Assembly: GCA_043810345.1 (NCBI GenBank)
Contig: JBDROF010000003.1
Span: forward strand, 1-19,755
Source of the DNA: QYOJ01 sp043810345
GTDB taxonomy: Bacteria > Bacteroidota > Bacteroidia > Bacteroidales > FEN-979
Reading direction: 5' to 3'
Length of the DNA stretch: 19,755 nt
This document shows, in pieces, positions 6,381 to 14,136 of the stretch. The position numbers and the translations under genes are program-made. Positions within the stretch are counted from its first letter, which is position 1. Each line of letters opens with the position of its first letter. A model generated the notes under the pieces. That model ran no database searches. It saw only the letters and a list, made by a program, of their open reading frames with translations, and was not told the DNA's origin.

Positions 6381-7619
6381 ATGAAGCAGGAGAACAAGCT
6401 CTTTGAAGGAAAAACCCTGGCCATTTTATCCGGCGGCGGCGATACCCCGGCCGTCAACTCCAGCATTGAAGCAATCAGGAATCGTGCAGCCCTGCTGGGA
6501 TTTAAGGTATATGGCGTTCGCAAAGGGTGGAAAGGGATGCTGGAAGATGGCGACGTAGTCGACCTGACCAACCAGCCTTACGATGGTTGGTATGGAGGCA
6601 CCGCTTTACGCTCCAGCCGCACCAACCCTTTCCCCTCCAGGAAGAACCCGGAGAGTCGCGTTCCCCAAGTGCTCCGGAACCTCGAACGCTATAAGATCGA
6701 TGTACTGGTGACCATTGGCGGAGATGATACCAACGGGGCGGCCAGGCGACTCTATGAGACGGAGGGCATCCCGGTGATCGGCTTTCCAAAGACCATCGAC
6801 AACGACCTGCGTACCCGTACCATTCATCATTACAAAGGGAAAGATATCGAAGCGGTGTTGTGTCCCGGCTTCCCCTCCGCGGCTAAAGCGGTTGCAGATT
6901 TTGCCGCCAATCTTAAGACCACCGCCGAATCCCATTCACGGATCATCGTTTTGGAGGTGATGGGGCGCGATGCCGGGTGGCTCACCGGTACGGCCATCTT
7001 CGGGGGAGCCGGTCCGCTGGTGCTGATTCCGGAGGTGGAGATCACCAGAGAGCGGAAAGAGTTCTTCCTGGAAACGGTGAAGGAGCATTACATGCGGTCA
7101 CCCAAGAAATGCCTGGTCATCCCGGTATCGGAAGGGGTTCGCTGGTTCGATGATAAATCGGGCAAGGTGGATGTGGTTTATGCCAGCTCCGAAGTGGATG
7201 AATACGGCCATCCCCGCTTTGGCGGAATCAGCGGAGTCATCGCCTCGGAGATCTCCAACAAGCTGGGAATTGAAGCCCGTGCCCAGATCTCAGGCTACTA
7301 TGCCAGGGCCGGCCATTGCCGGTTATACGACCGCAGGTTGACTCAAACCCTCGCCGATAAGGTGGCCGATCTCCTGATCAGGGAGGAGTTTGGCATGATG
7401 CCGGTCATGAAGAACCTGGTCCCCTATGTCGAACTGGAGGAGTTCAATACCACGGCCATCGACATGGGAAAGGTTGGGAATAAGCCTCTTCCGGAGGACT
7501 ACTTCGATGCCAACGCCTTCTCTTTCACAGACGCCTACCGGAACTTCCTGGAGATCATAATGGAGAAACCTGAGTTCGATGATTTCCGGTACGACTTCCC
7601 GGTGGTGATCCCTGAATAA
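6381..7619 (+). CDS. 6-phosphofructokinase, pyrophosphate-dependent type
   Basis: A 412-residue phosphofructokinase for the fructose-6-phosphate / fructose-1,6-bisphosphate step of glycolysis. The phosphoryl-donor loop is GGGDTPAVN (18-26). Two positions separate PPi- from ATP-using enzymes: here GGDD at 113-116 (second Asp where ATP enzymes have Gly) and PKTIDND at 136-142 (Lys137 where ATP enzymes have Gly). Both are the PPi-type residues. The catalytic Asp lies in TIDND, MGRDAGW (194-200) contributes to sugar phosphate binding, and SGYYARAGH is further downstream. PPi-PFK is reversible and saves ATP, common in fermentative Bacteroidales. Its own promoter box and a repeat separate it from the dehydrogenase gene, so it need not be in an operon. 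Convergent with the aspartokinase gene. Confidence 0.93.
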   Translation: MKQENKLFEGKTLAILSGGGDTPAVNSSIEAIRNRAALLGFKVYGVRKGWKGMLEDGDVVDLTNQPYDGWYGGTALRSSRTNPFPSRKNPESRVPQVLRNLERYKIDVLVTIGGDDTNGAARRLYETEGIPVIGFPKTIDNDLRTRTIHHYKGKDIEAVLCPGFPSAAKAVADFAANLKTTAESHSRIIVLEVMGRDAGWLTGTAIFGGAGPLVLIPEVEITRERKEFFLETVKEHYMRSPKKCLVIPVSEGVRWFDDKSGKVDVVYASSEVDEYGHPRFGGISGVIASEISNKLGIEARAQISGYYARAGHCRLYDRRLTQTLADKVADLLIREEFGMMPVMKNLVPYVELEEFNTTAIDMGKVGNKPLPEDYFDANAFSFTDAYRNFLEIIMEKPEFDDFRYDFPVVIPE

Positions 7620-7623
7620 TCGT

Positions 7624-7658
7624 AAATCCCAAGTCTCAAATCTCAAATCCCAAATCGA
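7624..7658 (+). repeat. Heptamer array 2 (5 units)
   Basis: Five consecutive 7-bp units: AAATCCC (7624), AAGTCTC (7631), AAATCTC (7638), AAATCCC (7645), AAATCGA (7652). It begins five bases after the stop codon of the phosphofructokinase gene and lies in the convergent gap before the 3' end of the aspartokinase gene. The units fit NN[A/G]TC[C/T]C, as do the two other arrays in the window. Confidence 0.8.
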
Positions 7659-7660
7659 AT

Positions 7661-7690
7661 GTCATTGCGAGGAACGTAGTGACGAAGCAA
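7661..7690 (+). repeat. Dispersed-repeat-like 30-mer with CATTGCGAGG / GACGAAGCAA ends
   Basis: The stretch begins GTCATTGCGAGG and ends GTGACGAAGCAA. The TTGC and GCAA ends are complementary and an inner CGT/ACG can also pair, giving a weak hairpin. From memory, closely similar strings are dispersed in many bacterial genomes, often between convergent genes. It sits exactly in the convergent gap between the phosphofructokinase and aspartokinase genes, where it might affect both 3' ends. Confidence 0.6.
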
Positions 7691-7699
7691 AATCGGAAA

Positions 7700-9022
7700 T
7701 CAGAGGACGACCAGGTGAACGGTAGTCCTGGTCTTTTGCTCCAGGATGATTTTCCTGCCGGTTGTGATCTGTTTAATAGCCTCCTCGTTGTAATGCCGGA
7801 TGGTGTATAGTTCCAGCCCTTCATTATACCGGATCTCGAAGCTCTTCTGCAACTCCCGGATCAACGGTTTGATCTTTTCCGTGTCGTGATCGGTGCAAAT
7901 GGAAAAGCTGATGGCGGAGTTCTGCATCACGTTTGCCTTCACACGAAGTTGTGCCAGGATGGTGAAGATCTGACTCAGGTTCTCCTCCACGATAAAGGAA
8001 AAATCCCTTGGCAGGATAGAGATCAGAACCTGGTTCTGCTTCCGGATAAAGATCGGCGTGTCGATCTTCCACTCCTGCAGGCTTTTCACTTTTGTCCCCT
8101 CCTCCTCGGGATGCTGAAAACTTTTGACAAGCAGCGTGATGTTTGCATTCTCCAGCGGTTTGATGGTTTTGGGGTGGATCACGGTAGCGCCAAAATAGGC
8201 CAGCTCAACCGCTTCATGGTATGAGAGCAACCCCAGCTTTTGAGGGTTGTCAAACCATTTCGGATCGGCATTCAATATCCCGGGAACATCTTTCCAGATC
8301 GTGACCTCTTTCACCCGCATACAGTATCCGAGGATGGCAGCGGTGAAGTCGGAACCTTCGCGCCCCAGCGTGGTGGGTCTTCCATCCGGGTCGGAACCGA
8401 TGAATCCCTGCGTAAGCCCAATGCTTCCTTTGTGATCCTGGAAGAAAGTGAAAAGTTGTTTCTGAACCGCCAGTTGAGTCTTTTTCCAATCGATACGGGC
8501 ATCCCGGAAGGAGCTGTCGGTATGGATCAGCTTCCGCGCGTCGAAAAGTGTTACAGGAAATCCCGCATCAACAAGGAAATGGTGCAGGATAGCGGACGAG
8601 AATATCTCGCCAAAACTAACAATGCGGTCATAGTACTCGTCGTAGCCAAGCACAGGTTTCTGTCTTAGAATCTTCCGCAACTCTTCGAACTGTCTCTCCA
8701 GATCAGAAAAGAGGGGAGGCTCAATGGCTGCTTCTTTGGAGGATACTTTTCCGGCCACATTGCGTTGATCGGGCGGGAACAGCCCTCTTGCAATGTCGAA
8801 ATGAAAATCCCGGAGGTTGTTAAACTCTTCCACCATGGAAACGGTATCCCCCTCCATATAGAAGTACAGAATCCGTTCAAGGGCGTTCGTTGTTTTTCCC
8901 AGGGCCGAGATGACCAGCATCATCGACCGGCCTTTGTACAGGCTCAGGATACGGGCCACATTCCTGACTCCTTCGGCCGAGTGCACCGAAGCCCCCCCGA
9001 ATTTAAAAACCTCGACTTTCAT
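7700..9022 (-). CDS. Aspartokinase (monofunctional)
   Basis: A 440-residue kinase that phosphorylates L-aspartate, the committing step toward lysine, threonine, methionine and diaminopimelate. Motifs: KFGGAS at 7-12 (ATP/aspartate site), SFGE at 136-139, TTLGREGSDFTAA at 217-229, DVPGIL at 245-250, and ELAYFGATVIHP at 273-284. The remaining about 115 residues form the regulatory ACT-domain region. No homoserine dehydrogenase domain follows, so it is the monofunctional type. The frame is open upstream to a GTG at 9052, but those ten codons are repeat DNA, and the MKVEVFKFGG start at 9022 fits the family. The predicted 5' leader is filled by a 7-bp tandem array, and another such array lies beyond the 3' end. 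No partner gene of the lysine or threonine pathway is adjacent. Confidence 0.94.
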   Translation of the reverse strand: MKVEVFKFGGASVHSAEGVRNVARILSLYKGRSMMLVISALGKTTNALERILYFYMEGDTVSMVEEFNNLRDFHFDIARGLFPPDQRNVAGKVSSKEAAIEPPLFSDLERQFEELRKILRQKPVLGYDEYYDRIVSFGEIFSSAILHHFLVDAGFPVTLFDARKLIHTDSSFRDARIDWKKTQLAVQKQLFTFFQDHKGSIGLTQGFIGSDPDGRPTTLGREGSDFTAAILGYCMRVKEVTIWKDVPGILNADPKWFDNPQKLGLLSYHEAVELAYFGATVIHPKTIKPLENANITLLVKSFQHPEEEGTKVKSLQEWKIDTPIFIRKQNQVLISILPRDFSFIVEENLSQIFTILAQLRVKANVMQNSAISFSICTDHDTEKIKPLIRELQKSFEIRYNEGLELYTIRHYNEEAIKQITTGRKIILEQKTRTTVHLVVL

Positions 9023-9134
9023 TGGTCCTTGGTCATTGGTCTCACGTCTCACGTCTCACGTCTTACGTCTCACGTCTCACGTCTCACGTCTCACGTCTCA
9101 CGTCTTACGTCTCACGTCTCACGTCTCACGTCTC
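9023..9134 (+). repeat. Heptamer array 1 (16 units) between aspartokinase and mfd
   Basis: An unbroken 7-bp period over 112 bases. Reading on the plus strand: TGGTCCT (9023), TGGTCAT (9030), TGGTCTC (9037), then 13 units of ACGTCTC from 9044 to 9134, with ACGTCTT variants at 9058 and 9100. The two variants are six units (42 bp) apart, so there may be a higher-order period. The array ends flush with the aspartokinase ATG (9020-9022), and its other end meets the two facing promoter boxes. It would form nearly all of the aspartokinase 5' leader. The unit length rules out CRISPR. Confidence 0.95.
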
Positions 9135-9140
9135 AGAGTG

Positions 9141-9148
9141 CAAAAGTA
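9141..9148 (-). promoter_or_regulatory. -7 promoter box for aspartokinase
   Basis: On the minus strand the bases read TACTTTTG, an exact TAnnTTTG match, followed by CAC. Transcription should start near 9134, exactly where the heptamer array begins, giving a leader of about 112 bases made of the array. The mfd box at 9160-9167 lies back-to-back with it, with 11 bases between. Confidence 0.65.
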
Positions 9149-9159
9149 AGGAATTGTTG

Positions 9160-9167
9160 TAACTTTG
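9160..9167 (+). promoter_or_regulatory. -7 promoter box for mfd
   Basis: TAACTTTG is an exact TAnnTTTG match followed by CAC, the same context as the aspartokinase box. Predicted transcription start is near 9174, about 15 bases before the GTG at 9189. The box contains the TTG at 9165 that would otherwise look like an upstream start codon, so that TTG cannot be translated from this transcript. Confidence 0.65.
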
Positions 9168-9188
9168 CACCCCTTCCCTGAACCAATC

Positions 9189-12100
9189 GTGAAAGTCAGC
9201 GAAATAGCATCCCTTTTCCTGCAGGACTCCCGGAATCAGACCCTGGCCGGGGCTTTGACCTCCGGGGATGCCCGGCGGTTCCATCTGACAGGACTACTGG
9301 GCTCATCGAAAGCCTTTGCCACCGCGGTCCAGTTCCGGCTGGTGCCTGCTGTTCACCTCATCCTTCTTCCCGATAAAGAGCGCGCTGCCTATTTCCTTAA
9401 CGATCTGGAACAGATCTTTGAGGAAAAGGATAAGAAGCCTGAAGAGAAGAAGGTGGCGTTCTTCCCATCCTCTTACAAACGCGGCTATGCAGCAGGAGTC
9501 AGGGATAACCAGGGCCTCCTGTTACGAACCGAGGTGATGAACCGGTTGCATCAGGGGGAAAAGGATTTTATGGTGGTAAGCTACCCCGAAGCCATGGCAG
9601 AGAAAGTAGCGGATAAAAAGTTCTTTGAAAAACATACGTTGAAGCTGAAGCAGGGAGAGGCTGTTTCTCTTGAGTTTGTCCTGGACCTGCTCATTGAATA
9701 TGAGTTTGAGCGGACCGACTTCGTGCTTGAGCCAGGGCAGTTTTCGCTTCGGGGAGGCTTGATCGATGTCTATTCATTCGGAGGGGATCATCCTTACCGC
9801 ATCGAATTCATTGGAGATCAAGCTGCCTCGATCCGTTCGTTTGACCCGGCGACCCAGCTCTCAGTAGCTACACACCGGGAGATCACGATCGTACCCGATA
9901 TCGGGATTGATCCGGAGAAACGGATCGGTTATACATCCATCTTCTCATTCTTAGCCGGTCATACCGTCATCTGGGCAGAGGAACTTGGATTCATTGCAGA
10001 GGGTGTTCAGGGGGCGGCAGTGAACGATCTTTTTCTTGACCGCGACGGCCTCCTGCAGGCGATACAATCTTTCCCCGTGATTGAATTCGGGCATCAGCCA
10101 CTCTTCACCCCTGATCTGGAACTTCTTTTCCATACATCCCCTCAGCCCTCATTCAACAAGAACTTTGACCTGTTGATCGCTCAGTTACGGAAGCATTCGG
10201 AAGAGGGATACAGGAACATCCTCCTTTCGGATAACCCCAAGCAAAGTGAGCGGTTGCTTTCGATCCTGGAGGATGTACAGGACAAACAACCCGATCAGCC
10301 CCCCATTGCTTTCAGTTCCCTTTGCTATTCCATCCACGAAGGCTTCATCGACCACGGACTGAAAGCCGCCTTTTTTACCGATCATCAAATTTTCGAACGG
10401 TACCACAGATTCCGGTTGCGTGATGGGTATGCCGGCAAAGAGGCCATGACCCTGAAAGAGCTTTATGGCCTGAAACCCGGTGATTACGTAACGCATATCG
10501 ACCATGGGATCGGAATGTTCGATGGTCTGGAGAAGCTCGTCAATAACGGGAAAGAGCAGGAGGCGATCCGGCTCATCTATAAGAACCAGGATATTCTATA
10601 TGTGAGTATCCACTCCCTGCACCGGATCTCAAAGTATTCAGGGAAGGAGGGAGCGATACCCACGCTGAACCGGTTGGGTTCCGACTCGTGGAAAAAGCTC
10701 AAAGCCCGCACCAAGAAACGGATCAAAGACATTGCCAAAGACCTGATCAGGCTCTATGCCAAACGAAAGGCTATAGATGGATTTGCCTGTTCACCGGATA
10801 CGTATCTTCAAACAGAGCTTGAAGCCTCTTTTATCTATGAAGATACCCCGGATCAGATCAAGTCCACCGCCGATGTGAAACGCGACATGGAAGCCGGTTT
10901 CCCGATGGATCGGCTGATCTGCGGGGATGTAGGCTTCGGGAAGACCGAGATTGCCGTCCGGGCTGCCTTTAAAATGGTAGCCGAGAGCAAGCAGGTCGCC
11001 ATCCTGGTCCCTACCACCATCCTGGCTTTACAGCATTTCAAGACCTTCTCGGACAGGCTGAAGGATTTTCCCTGCAACATCAACTACATCAACCGGTTTA
11101 AAAGTGCCAAAGCGCAGAAAAAGATACTGGCAGAGCTGAAAAACGGAACGCTCGATGTCGTGATCGGTACCCATCGGTTGCTAAGCAAGGACATTGAATT
11201 CAAAGATCTGGGCTTACTCATCATCGACGAAGAGCAGAAATTCGGGGTGGCATCCAAGGAGAAGATCAAGCAATTCAGGCTGAACGTGGATACCCTGACG
11301 CTGACAGCGACCCCCATTCCCCGCACCCTGCAGTTCTCGCTGATGGGAGCCCGGGATCTCTCCATCATCAACACAGCCCCACCTAACCGCTTTCCAATAC
11401 AAACGGAGATTCACCCGTTCAACGAGGAGGTGATCCGCGATGCCATTCAGTATGAGGTATCCCGGGGCGGGCAGGTCTTTTTTGTCAATACACGCGTTCA
11501 GAATATCCTGGAGATTGCCATAATGATCCAGCGTATTGTTCCTGATATCAGTGTGGCGGTTGCTCATGGGCAGATGGAGGGAAACAGATTGGAGAAGGTG
11601 ATGCTCGACTTCATCGAAGGGGACTACGATGTACTGGTGGCGACCACCATCATCGAATCAGGATTGGATATACCCAACGTCAACACCATAATTATCAATG
11701 ATGCACATCATTATGGGTTGAGCGACCTGCACCAGCTTCGCGGGAGGGTGGGACGTTCTAACAAAAAAGCGTTCTGTTACCTGCTGGCTCCGTCCATATC
11801 GACCCTTACCGGGGAAGCACGGAAACGGTTGCGTACCATCGAGGAGTTCTCCGATCTGGGAAGCGGATTCAACATCGCCATGCGCGATCTCGATATCCGG
11901 GGAGCAGGAAACATCCTGGGCGCCGAGCAAAGCGGGTTCATTACAGAGATCGGATTTGATTTGTACCAGAAAATCCTCAATGAAGCGATCCTGGAGTTGA
12001 AGGAGCAGGAGTTTAAAGATCTTTATCAGGTGGATCAGCCAAAAGAGTTTGTCAGGGATTGTGTGATAGAAACCGACCTGGAGATCCTCATTCCTGATCA

Positions 12101-12506
12101 CTACATCACCCATATCACGGAGCGGCTGAGTTTATACAAAGAGCTTGATTCCATTGAAACGGAAGAGGAGTTGATGCAATTCCGTGCCAGGATGGCCGAC
12201 AGATTTGGCCCGTTGCCTGCCCAAACTGAGGAGTTGATTCAGACCATCCGGCTCCGGTGGCTGGCCAGAAGTCTTGGTTTTGAAAAGCTGGTACTGCGCA
12301 AAGAGAGGCTGGCGGCTTTCTTCCCGGCTGATCCTGAATCCGGCTTCTTCCAATCAGAGCAATTTTCGGCACTCATCGATTTCATCAAAACCCATCCCAC
12401 CTGCTGTCAGATGAAGCAGGATCACAACCGGCTCTCCCTGGTCTTCCGGGAGGTTAATGGGATTGAAGAAGCGCTTTCGAAGCTCTCTGTTTTTTCATTT
12501 ACATAG
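9189..12506 (+). CDS. mfd: Transcription-repair coupling factor
   Basis: A 1105-residue ATP-dependent DNA translocase that pushes stalled RNA polymerase off damaged DNA and recruits UvrA. The N-terminal about 330 residues are the UvrB-like damage-recognition module, with RGGLIDVYSF-type sequence near 190. The RNA-polymerase-interacting (CarD-like) domain is around 425-500 (LKPGDYVTHIDHGIGMFDGLEKL). The RecG-like motor follows: Walker A GDVGFGKT at 579-586, DEEQ box at 680-683, TATPIPRTLQ just after, then HGQM and the GRVGRS motif. The C-terminal TRCF domain (about 975-1070) binds UvrA-mimicking surfaces. The frame is open to a TTG at 9165, but that codon is inside the -7 box; the GTG at 9189 (VKVSEIASLF) is the better start. 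Single-gene unit, divergent from aspartokinase. Confidence 0.96.
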   Translation: MKVSEIASLFLQDSRNQTLAGALTSGDARRFHLTGLLGSSKAFATAVQFRLVPAVHLILLPDKERAAYFLNDLEQIFEEKDKKPEEKKVAFFPSSYKRGYAAGVRDNQGLLLRTEVMNRLHQGEKDFMVVSYPEAMAEKVADKKFFEKHTLKLKQGEAVSLEFVLDLLIEYEFERTDFVLEPGQFSLRGGLIDVYSFGGDHPYRIEFIGDQAASIRSFDPATQLSVATHREITIVPDIGIDPEKRIGYTSIFSFLAGHTVIWAEELGFIAEGVQGAAVNDLFLDRDGLLQAIQSFPVIEFGHQPLFTPDLELLFHTSPQPSFNKNFDLLIAQLRKHSEEGYRNILLSDNPKQSERLLSILEDVQDKQPDQPPIAFSSLCYSIHEGFIDHGLKAAFFTDHQIFERYHRFRLRDGYAGKEAMTLKELYGLKPGDYVTHIDHGIGMFDGLEKLVNNGKEQEAIRLIYKNQDILYVSIHSLHRISKYSGKEGAIPTLNRLGSDSWKKLKARTKKRIKDIAKDLIRLYAKRKAIDGFACSPDTYLQTELEASFIYEDTPDQIKSTADVKRDMEAGFPMDRLICGDVGFGKTEIAVRAAFKMVAESKQVAILVPTTILALQHFKTFSDRLKDFPCNINYINRFKSAKAQKKILAELKNGTLDVVIGTHRLLSKDIEFKDLGLLIIDEEQKFGVASKEKIKQFRLNVDTLTLTATPIPRTLQFSLMGARDLSIINTAPPNRFPIQTEIHPFNEEVIRDAIQYEVSRGGQVFFVNTRVQNILEIAIMIQRIVPDISVAVAHGQMEGNRLEKVMLDFIEGDYDVLVATTIIESGLDIPNVNTIIINDAHHYGLSDLHQLRGRVGRSNKKAFCYLLAPSISTLTGEARKRLRTIEEFSDLGSGFNIAMRDLDIRGAGNILGAEQSGFITEIGFDLYQKILNEAILELKEQEFKDLYQVDQPKEFVRDCVIETDLEILIPDHYITHITERLSLYKELDSIETEEELMQFRARMADRFGPLPAQTEELIQTIRLRWLARSLGFEKLVLRKERLAAFFPADPESGFFQSEQFSALIDFIKTHPTCCQMKQDHNRLSLVFREVNGIEEALSKLSVFSFT

Positions 12507-12640
12507 GTTCACCACAAAGGCGCAATCCAGAACCTTTTTAAACATTGTTTCTTCCACCATATAATAGATTAAATTTATACTTCGGCGCCTTTGCGATATC
12601 CTTATTCGCCTTCGCGGTAAAAAAGGAATAGCAAAAGGCC
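12507..12640. repeat. CCTTTGCG-type repeats in the gap after mfd
   Basis: The gap starts with ACCACAAAGGCGCAA and later has CGGCGCCTTTGCGATATCC and CGCCTTCGCGG. CAAAGGCGC and GCGCCTTTG form a 9-bp inverted repeat with about 60 bases between, and the second half repeats CCTT-x-x-CG words at 9-12-bp steps. The vocabulary matches the 5263-5310 leader. I see no gene in this gap (219 bases up to 12725) and no clear T-tailed terminator for mfd. Confidence 0.55.
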
Positions 12641-12644
12641 TATG

Positions 12645-12673
12645 TTTTCACATTAATCCGGTTTGGGTGAAAA
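12645..12673. repeat. TTTTCAC / GTGAAAA inverted repeat
   Basis: Bases 12645-12651 are the exact reverse complement of 12667-12673, with a 15-base centre. It lies 27 bases before the -7 box of the next gene, so it could be an operator or a weak transcript end; no regulator is nearby to support either. Confidence 0.35.
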
Positions 12674-12699
12674 AGGTTATATATGTTCTTTATTTTTTT

Positions 12700-12707
12700 T
12701 ACTTTTG
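12700..12707 (+). promoter_or_regulatory. -7 promoter box for the CNNM/CBS gene
   Basis: TACTTTTG matches TAnnTTTG exactly, preceded by a run of eight T. The transcript would start near 12714 and the ATG at 12726 follows about 12 bases later. This excludes the in-frame upstream start at 12663. Confidence 0.6.
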
Positions 12708-12725
12708 AATGTTACATATACCCAC

Positions 12726-14045
12726 ATGGAGTTTTTCATTCTTGCTATTCTTATCCTGATCAGCGGGATCTTTTCCATGTATGAAATAGCGTTGGTATCC
12801 TGTCGTGAGTCCAGGCTTCAGGAAAAAGCGGAGGATGGCAACCGTGGAGCAAAAATTGCACTGGACCAGTTAAAGAACATCGAAGATTTTCTCTCTACCA
12901 TGCAGATCGGGATCACCCTGGCCAGTATCCTGGCCGGAGCCTATAGCGGGGTTGCGATAACCGCTAAAGTATTACCCCTCCTGCAGGGTCTCCATCTTGA
13001 TCCTGATCTGTTATACAGGATAACGTTGGCCCTGGTGGTGACACTCGTCACCTATTTGACCCTGGTTTTCGGGGAAACGGTTCCTAAATCGATCGCCTTC
13101 AAACATTCCGAGCCGATCACCGTTGCCCTGGCCCCTTTTATGAAGGGAGTGGCTACCTTACTGCATCCTCTGGTCTGGGTGTTAAGCATGTCGACCAAGG
13201 GGATCATGAAACTCTTCGGGGTGAAAACCAGTACCGAGCCGCACATCACAGAGGAGGAGCTGAAGCTGATGATCCGTCAGAGCTCCGAACACGGGGTGAT
13301 CGATAAACAGGGATCGGAGATCATCAAAGATGTATTCCGTTTTGGGGCAAAGACAGCCTTCTCTATCATGACACCCCGGATCGATATCCGCTGGATCGAT
13401 GAAAAGATGACCAAAGAGGAGATCCTCAAATTCATCTACGAAATGGGGTATTCAAAATACCCGGTTTGTGACGGTTCCCTGGACGACCTGAAAGGGATCC
13501 TGGTAGTCAAAGACCTGGTCGGGGACCTGCAATCCGGCGCACCGCCTGATCTATCCTCCATTCTCTCCGAGCCCATTTATGTACCGGAAAATATGCCGGC
13601 ATCCGGTATCCTGGAGAACTTCAGGGAACGAAAGATCCACATAGCTATCGTGGTGGATGAATATGGCACGGTGGAAGGGCTGATCACCCTGCACGACCTG
13701 GTGGAACACATCCTGGGCGATCTCCCTGACCTGACCGACAAAGAGCCTCCCGATTACGAGCAGAAATCCGATGGATCCTACATCATCAGCGGAAGCATGA
13801 ACTTCTGGGAATTCGCCGATATGCTGGAGATCCCTGATCTGGATGATGAAGAGTTTAAAGAGGAGGCCCGTAACTTCAGTACCGTCGGGGGGTTGGCTAT
13901 GTACACGCTGGGCAGCATTCCGGAGGTAAATGATCACTTCACATTCGGCGGTTACGATTTCAGGGTTCTCGAAATGGAGGGAAACCGGGTAGCAAGCCTT
14001 GCGGTGCGTCCTGCAAAAGATCGACCGATTAATAACTTGATATAA
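12726..14045 (+). CDS. CNNM-domain / CBS-pair membrane protein (hemolysin-CorC family)
   Basis: A 439-residue inner-membrane protein. Residues 1-180 hold the CNNM (DUF21) membrane domain with helices near 2-24, 60-85, 98-118 and 133-155, and the conserved GETVPKSIAF at 116-125. A CBS pair follows (about 205-335; MTPR at 215-218, VDEYGTVEGLIT at 310-321), then a CorC/HlyC C-terminal domain (about 350-430). Relatives are proposed magnesium or cobalt transporters or their regulators, with CBS domains that bind nucleotides; the family name hemolysin is historical. The frame extends upstream to 12663, but the promoter box lies inside that extension and MEFFILAILIL is a natural membrane start, so 12726 is chosen. 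It is followed by a 75-base gap and the mannosyltransferase gene. Confidence 0.9.
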   Translation: MEFFILAILILISGIFSMYEIALVSCRESRLQEKAEDGNRGAKIALDQLKNIEDFLSTMQIGITLASILAGAYSGVAITAKVLPLLQGLHLDPDLLYRITLALVVTLVTYLTLVFGETVPKSIAFKHSEPITVALAPFMKGVATLLHPLVWVLSMSTKGIMKLFGVKTSTEPHITEEELKLMIRQSSEHGVIDKQGSEIIKDVFRFGAKTAFSIMTPRIDIRWIDEKMTKEEILKFIYEMGYSKYPVCDGSLDDLKGILVVKDLVGDLQSGAPPDLSSILSEPIYVPENMPASGILENFRERKIHIAIVVDEYGTVEGLITLHDLVEHILGDLPDLTDKEPPDYEQKSDGSYIISGSMNFWEFADMLEIPDLDDEEFKEEARNFSTVGGLAMYTLGSIPEVNDHFTFGGYDFRVLEMEGNRVASLAVRPAKDRPINNLI

Positions 14046-14068
14046 AGCCATTCAGGCAAAATTCTGAC

Positions 14069-14136
14069 CAGATAGTTTAAGATGACTTCTGGAAAAATTC
14101 AGCCACAAAAATAATCCCCGGTGTCAGATAGTTTAA
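14069..14136 (+). repeat. 12-bp direct repeat at the mannosyltransferase start
   Basis: CAGATAGTTTAA occurs at 14069-14080 and again at 14125-14136, 56 bases apart. The second copy overlaps codons 2-5 of the mannosyltransferase gene. It may be a small tandem duplication that has otherwise diverged, or chance. Confidence 0.5.

Noticed and set aside
9023..9052. Ten-residue N-terminal extension of aspartokinase from a GTG
   Set aside because: It is encoded by the heptamer array; MKVEVFKFGG is the normal family start.
9023..9134. Possible CRISPR array
   Set aside because: The repeat is 7 bp, contiguous, and has no spacers; no cas genes in the window.
8765..9181. Plus-strand frame of 138 codons with a repeated LTSHVSR peptide
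   Set aside because: The peptide is only the translation of the 7-bp DNA array plus antisense of aspartokinase; all frames of the array are open because the unit lacks stops. No gene signal.
9165..9188. TTG start for mfd giving eight more residues
   Set aside because: The codon is part of the TAACTTTG promoter box, so it would not be in the mRNA; GTG at 9189 fits the family start.
12663..12725. ATG-less upstream extension of the CNNM protein by 21 residues
   Set aside because: An exact -7 box lies inside the extension and the ATG at 12726 begins a natural first membrane helix.
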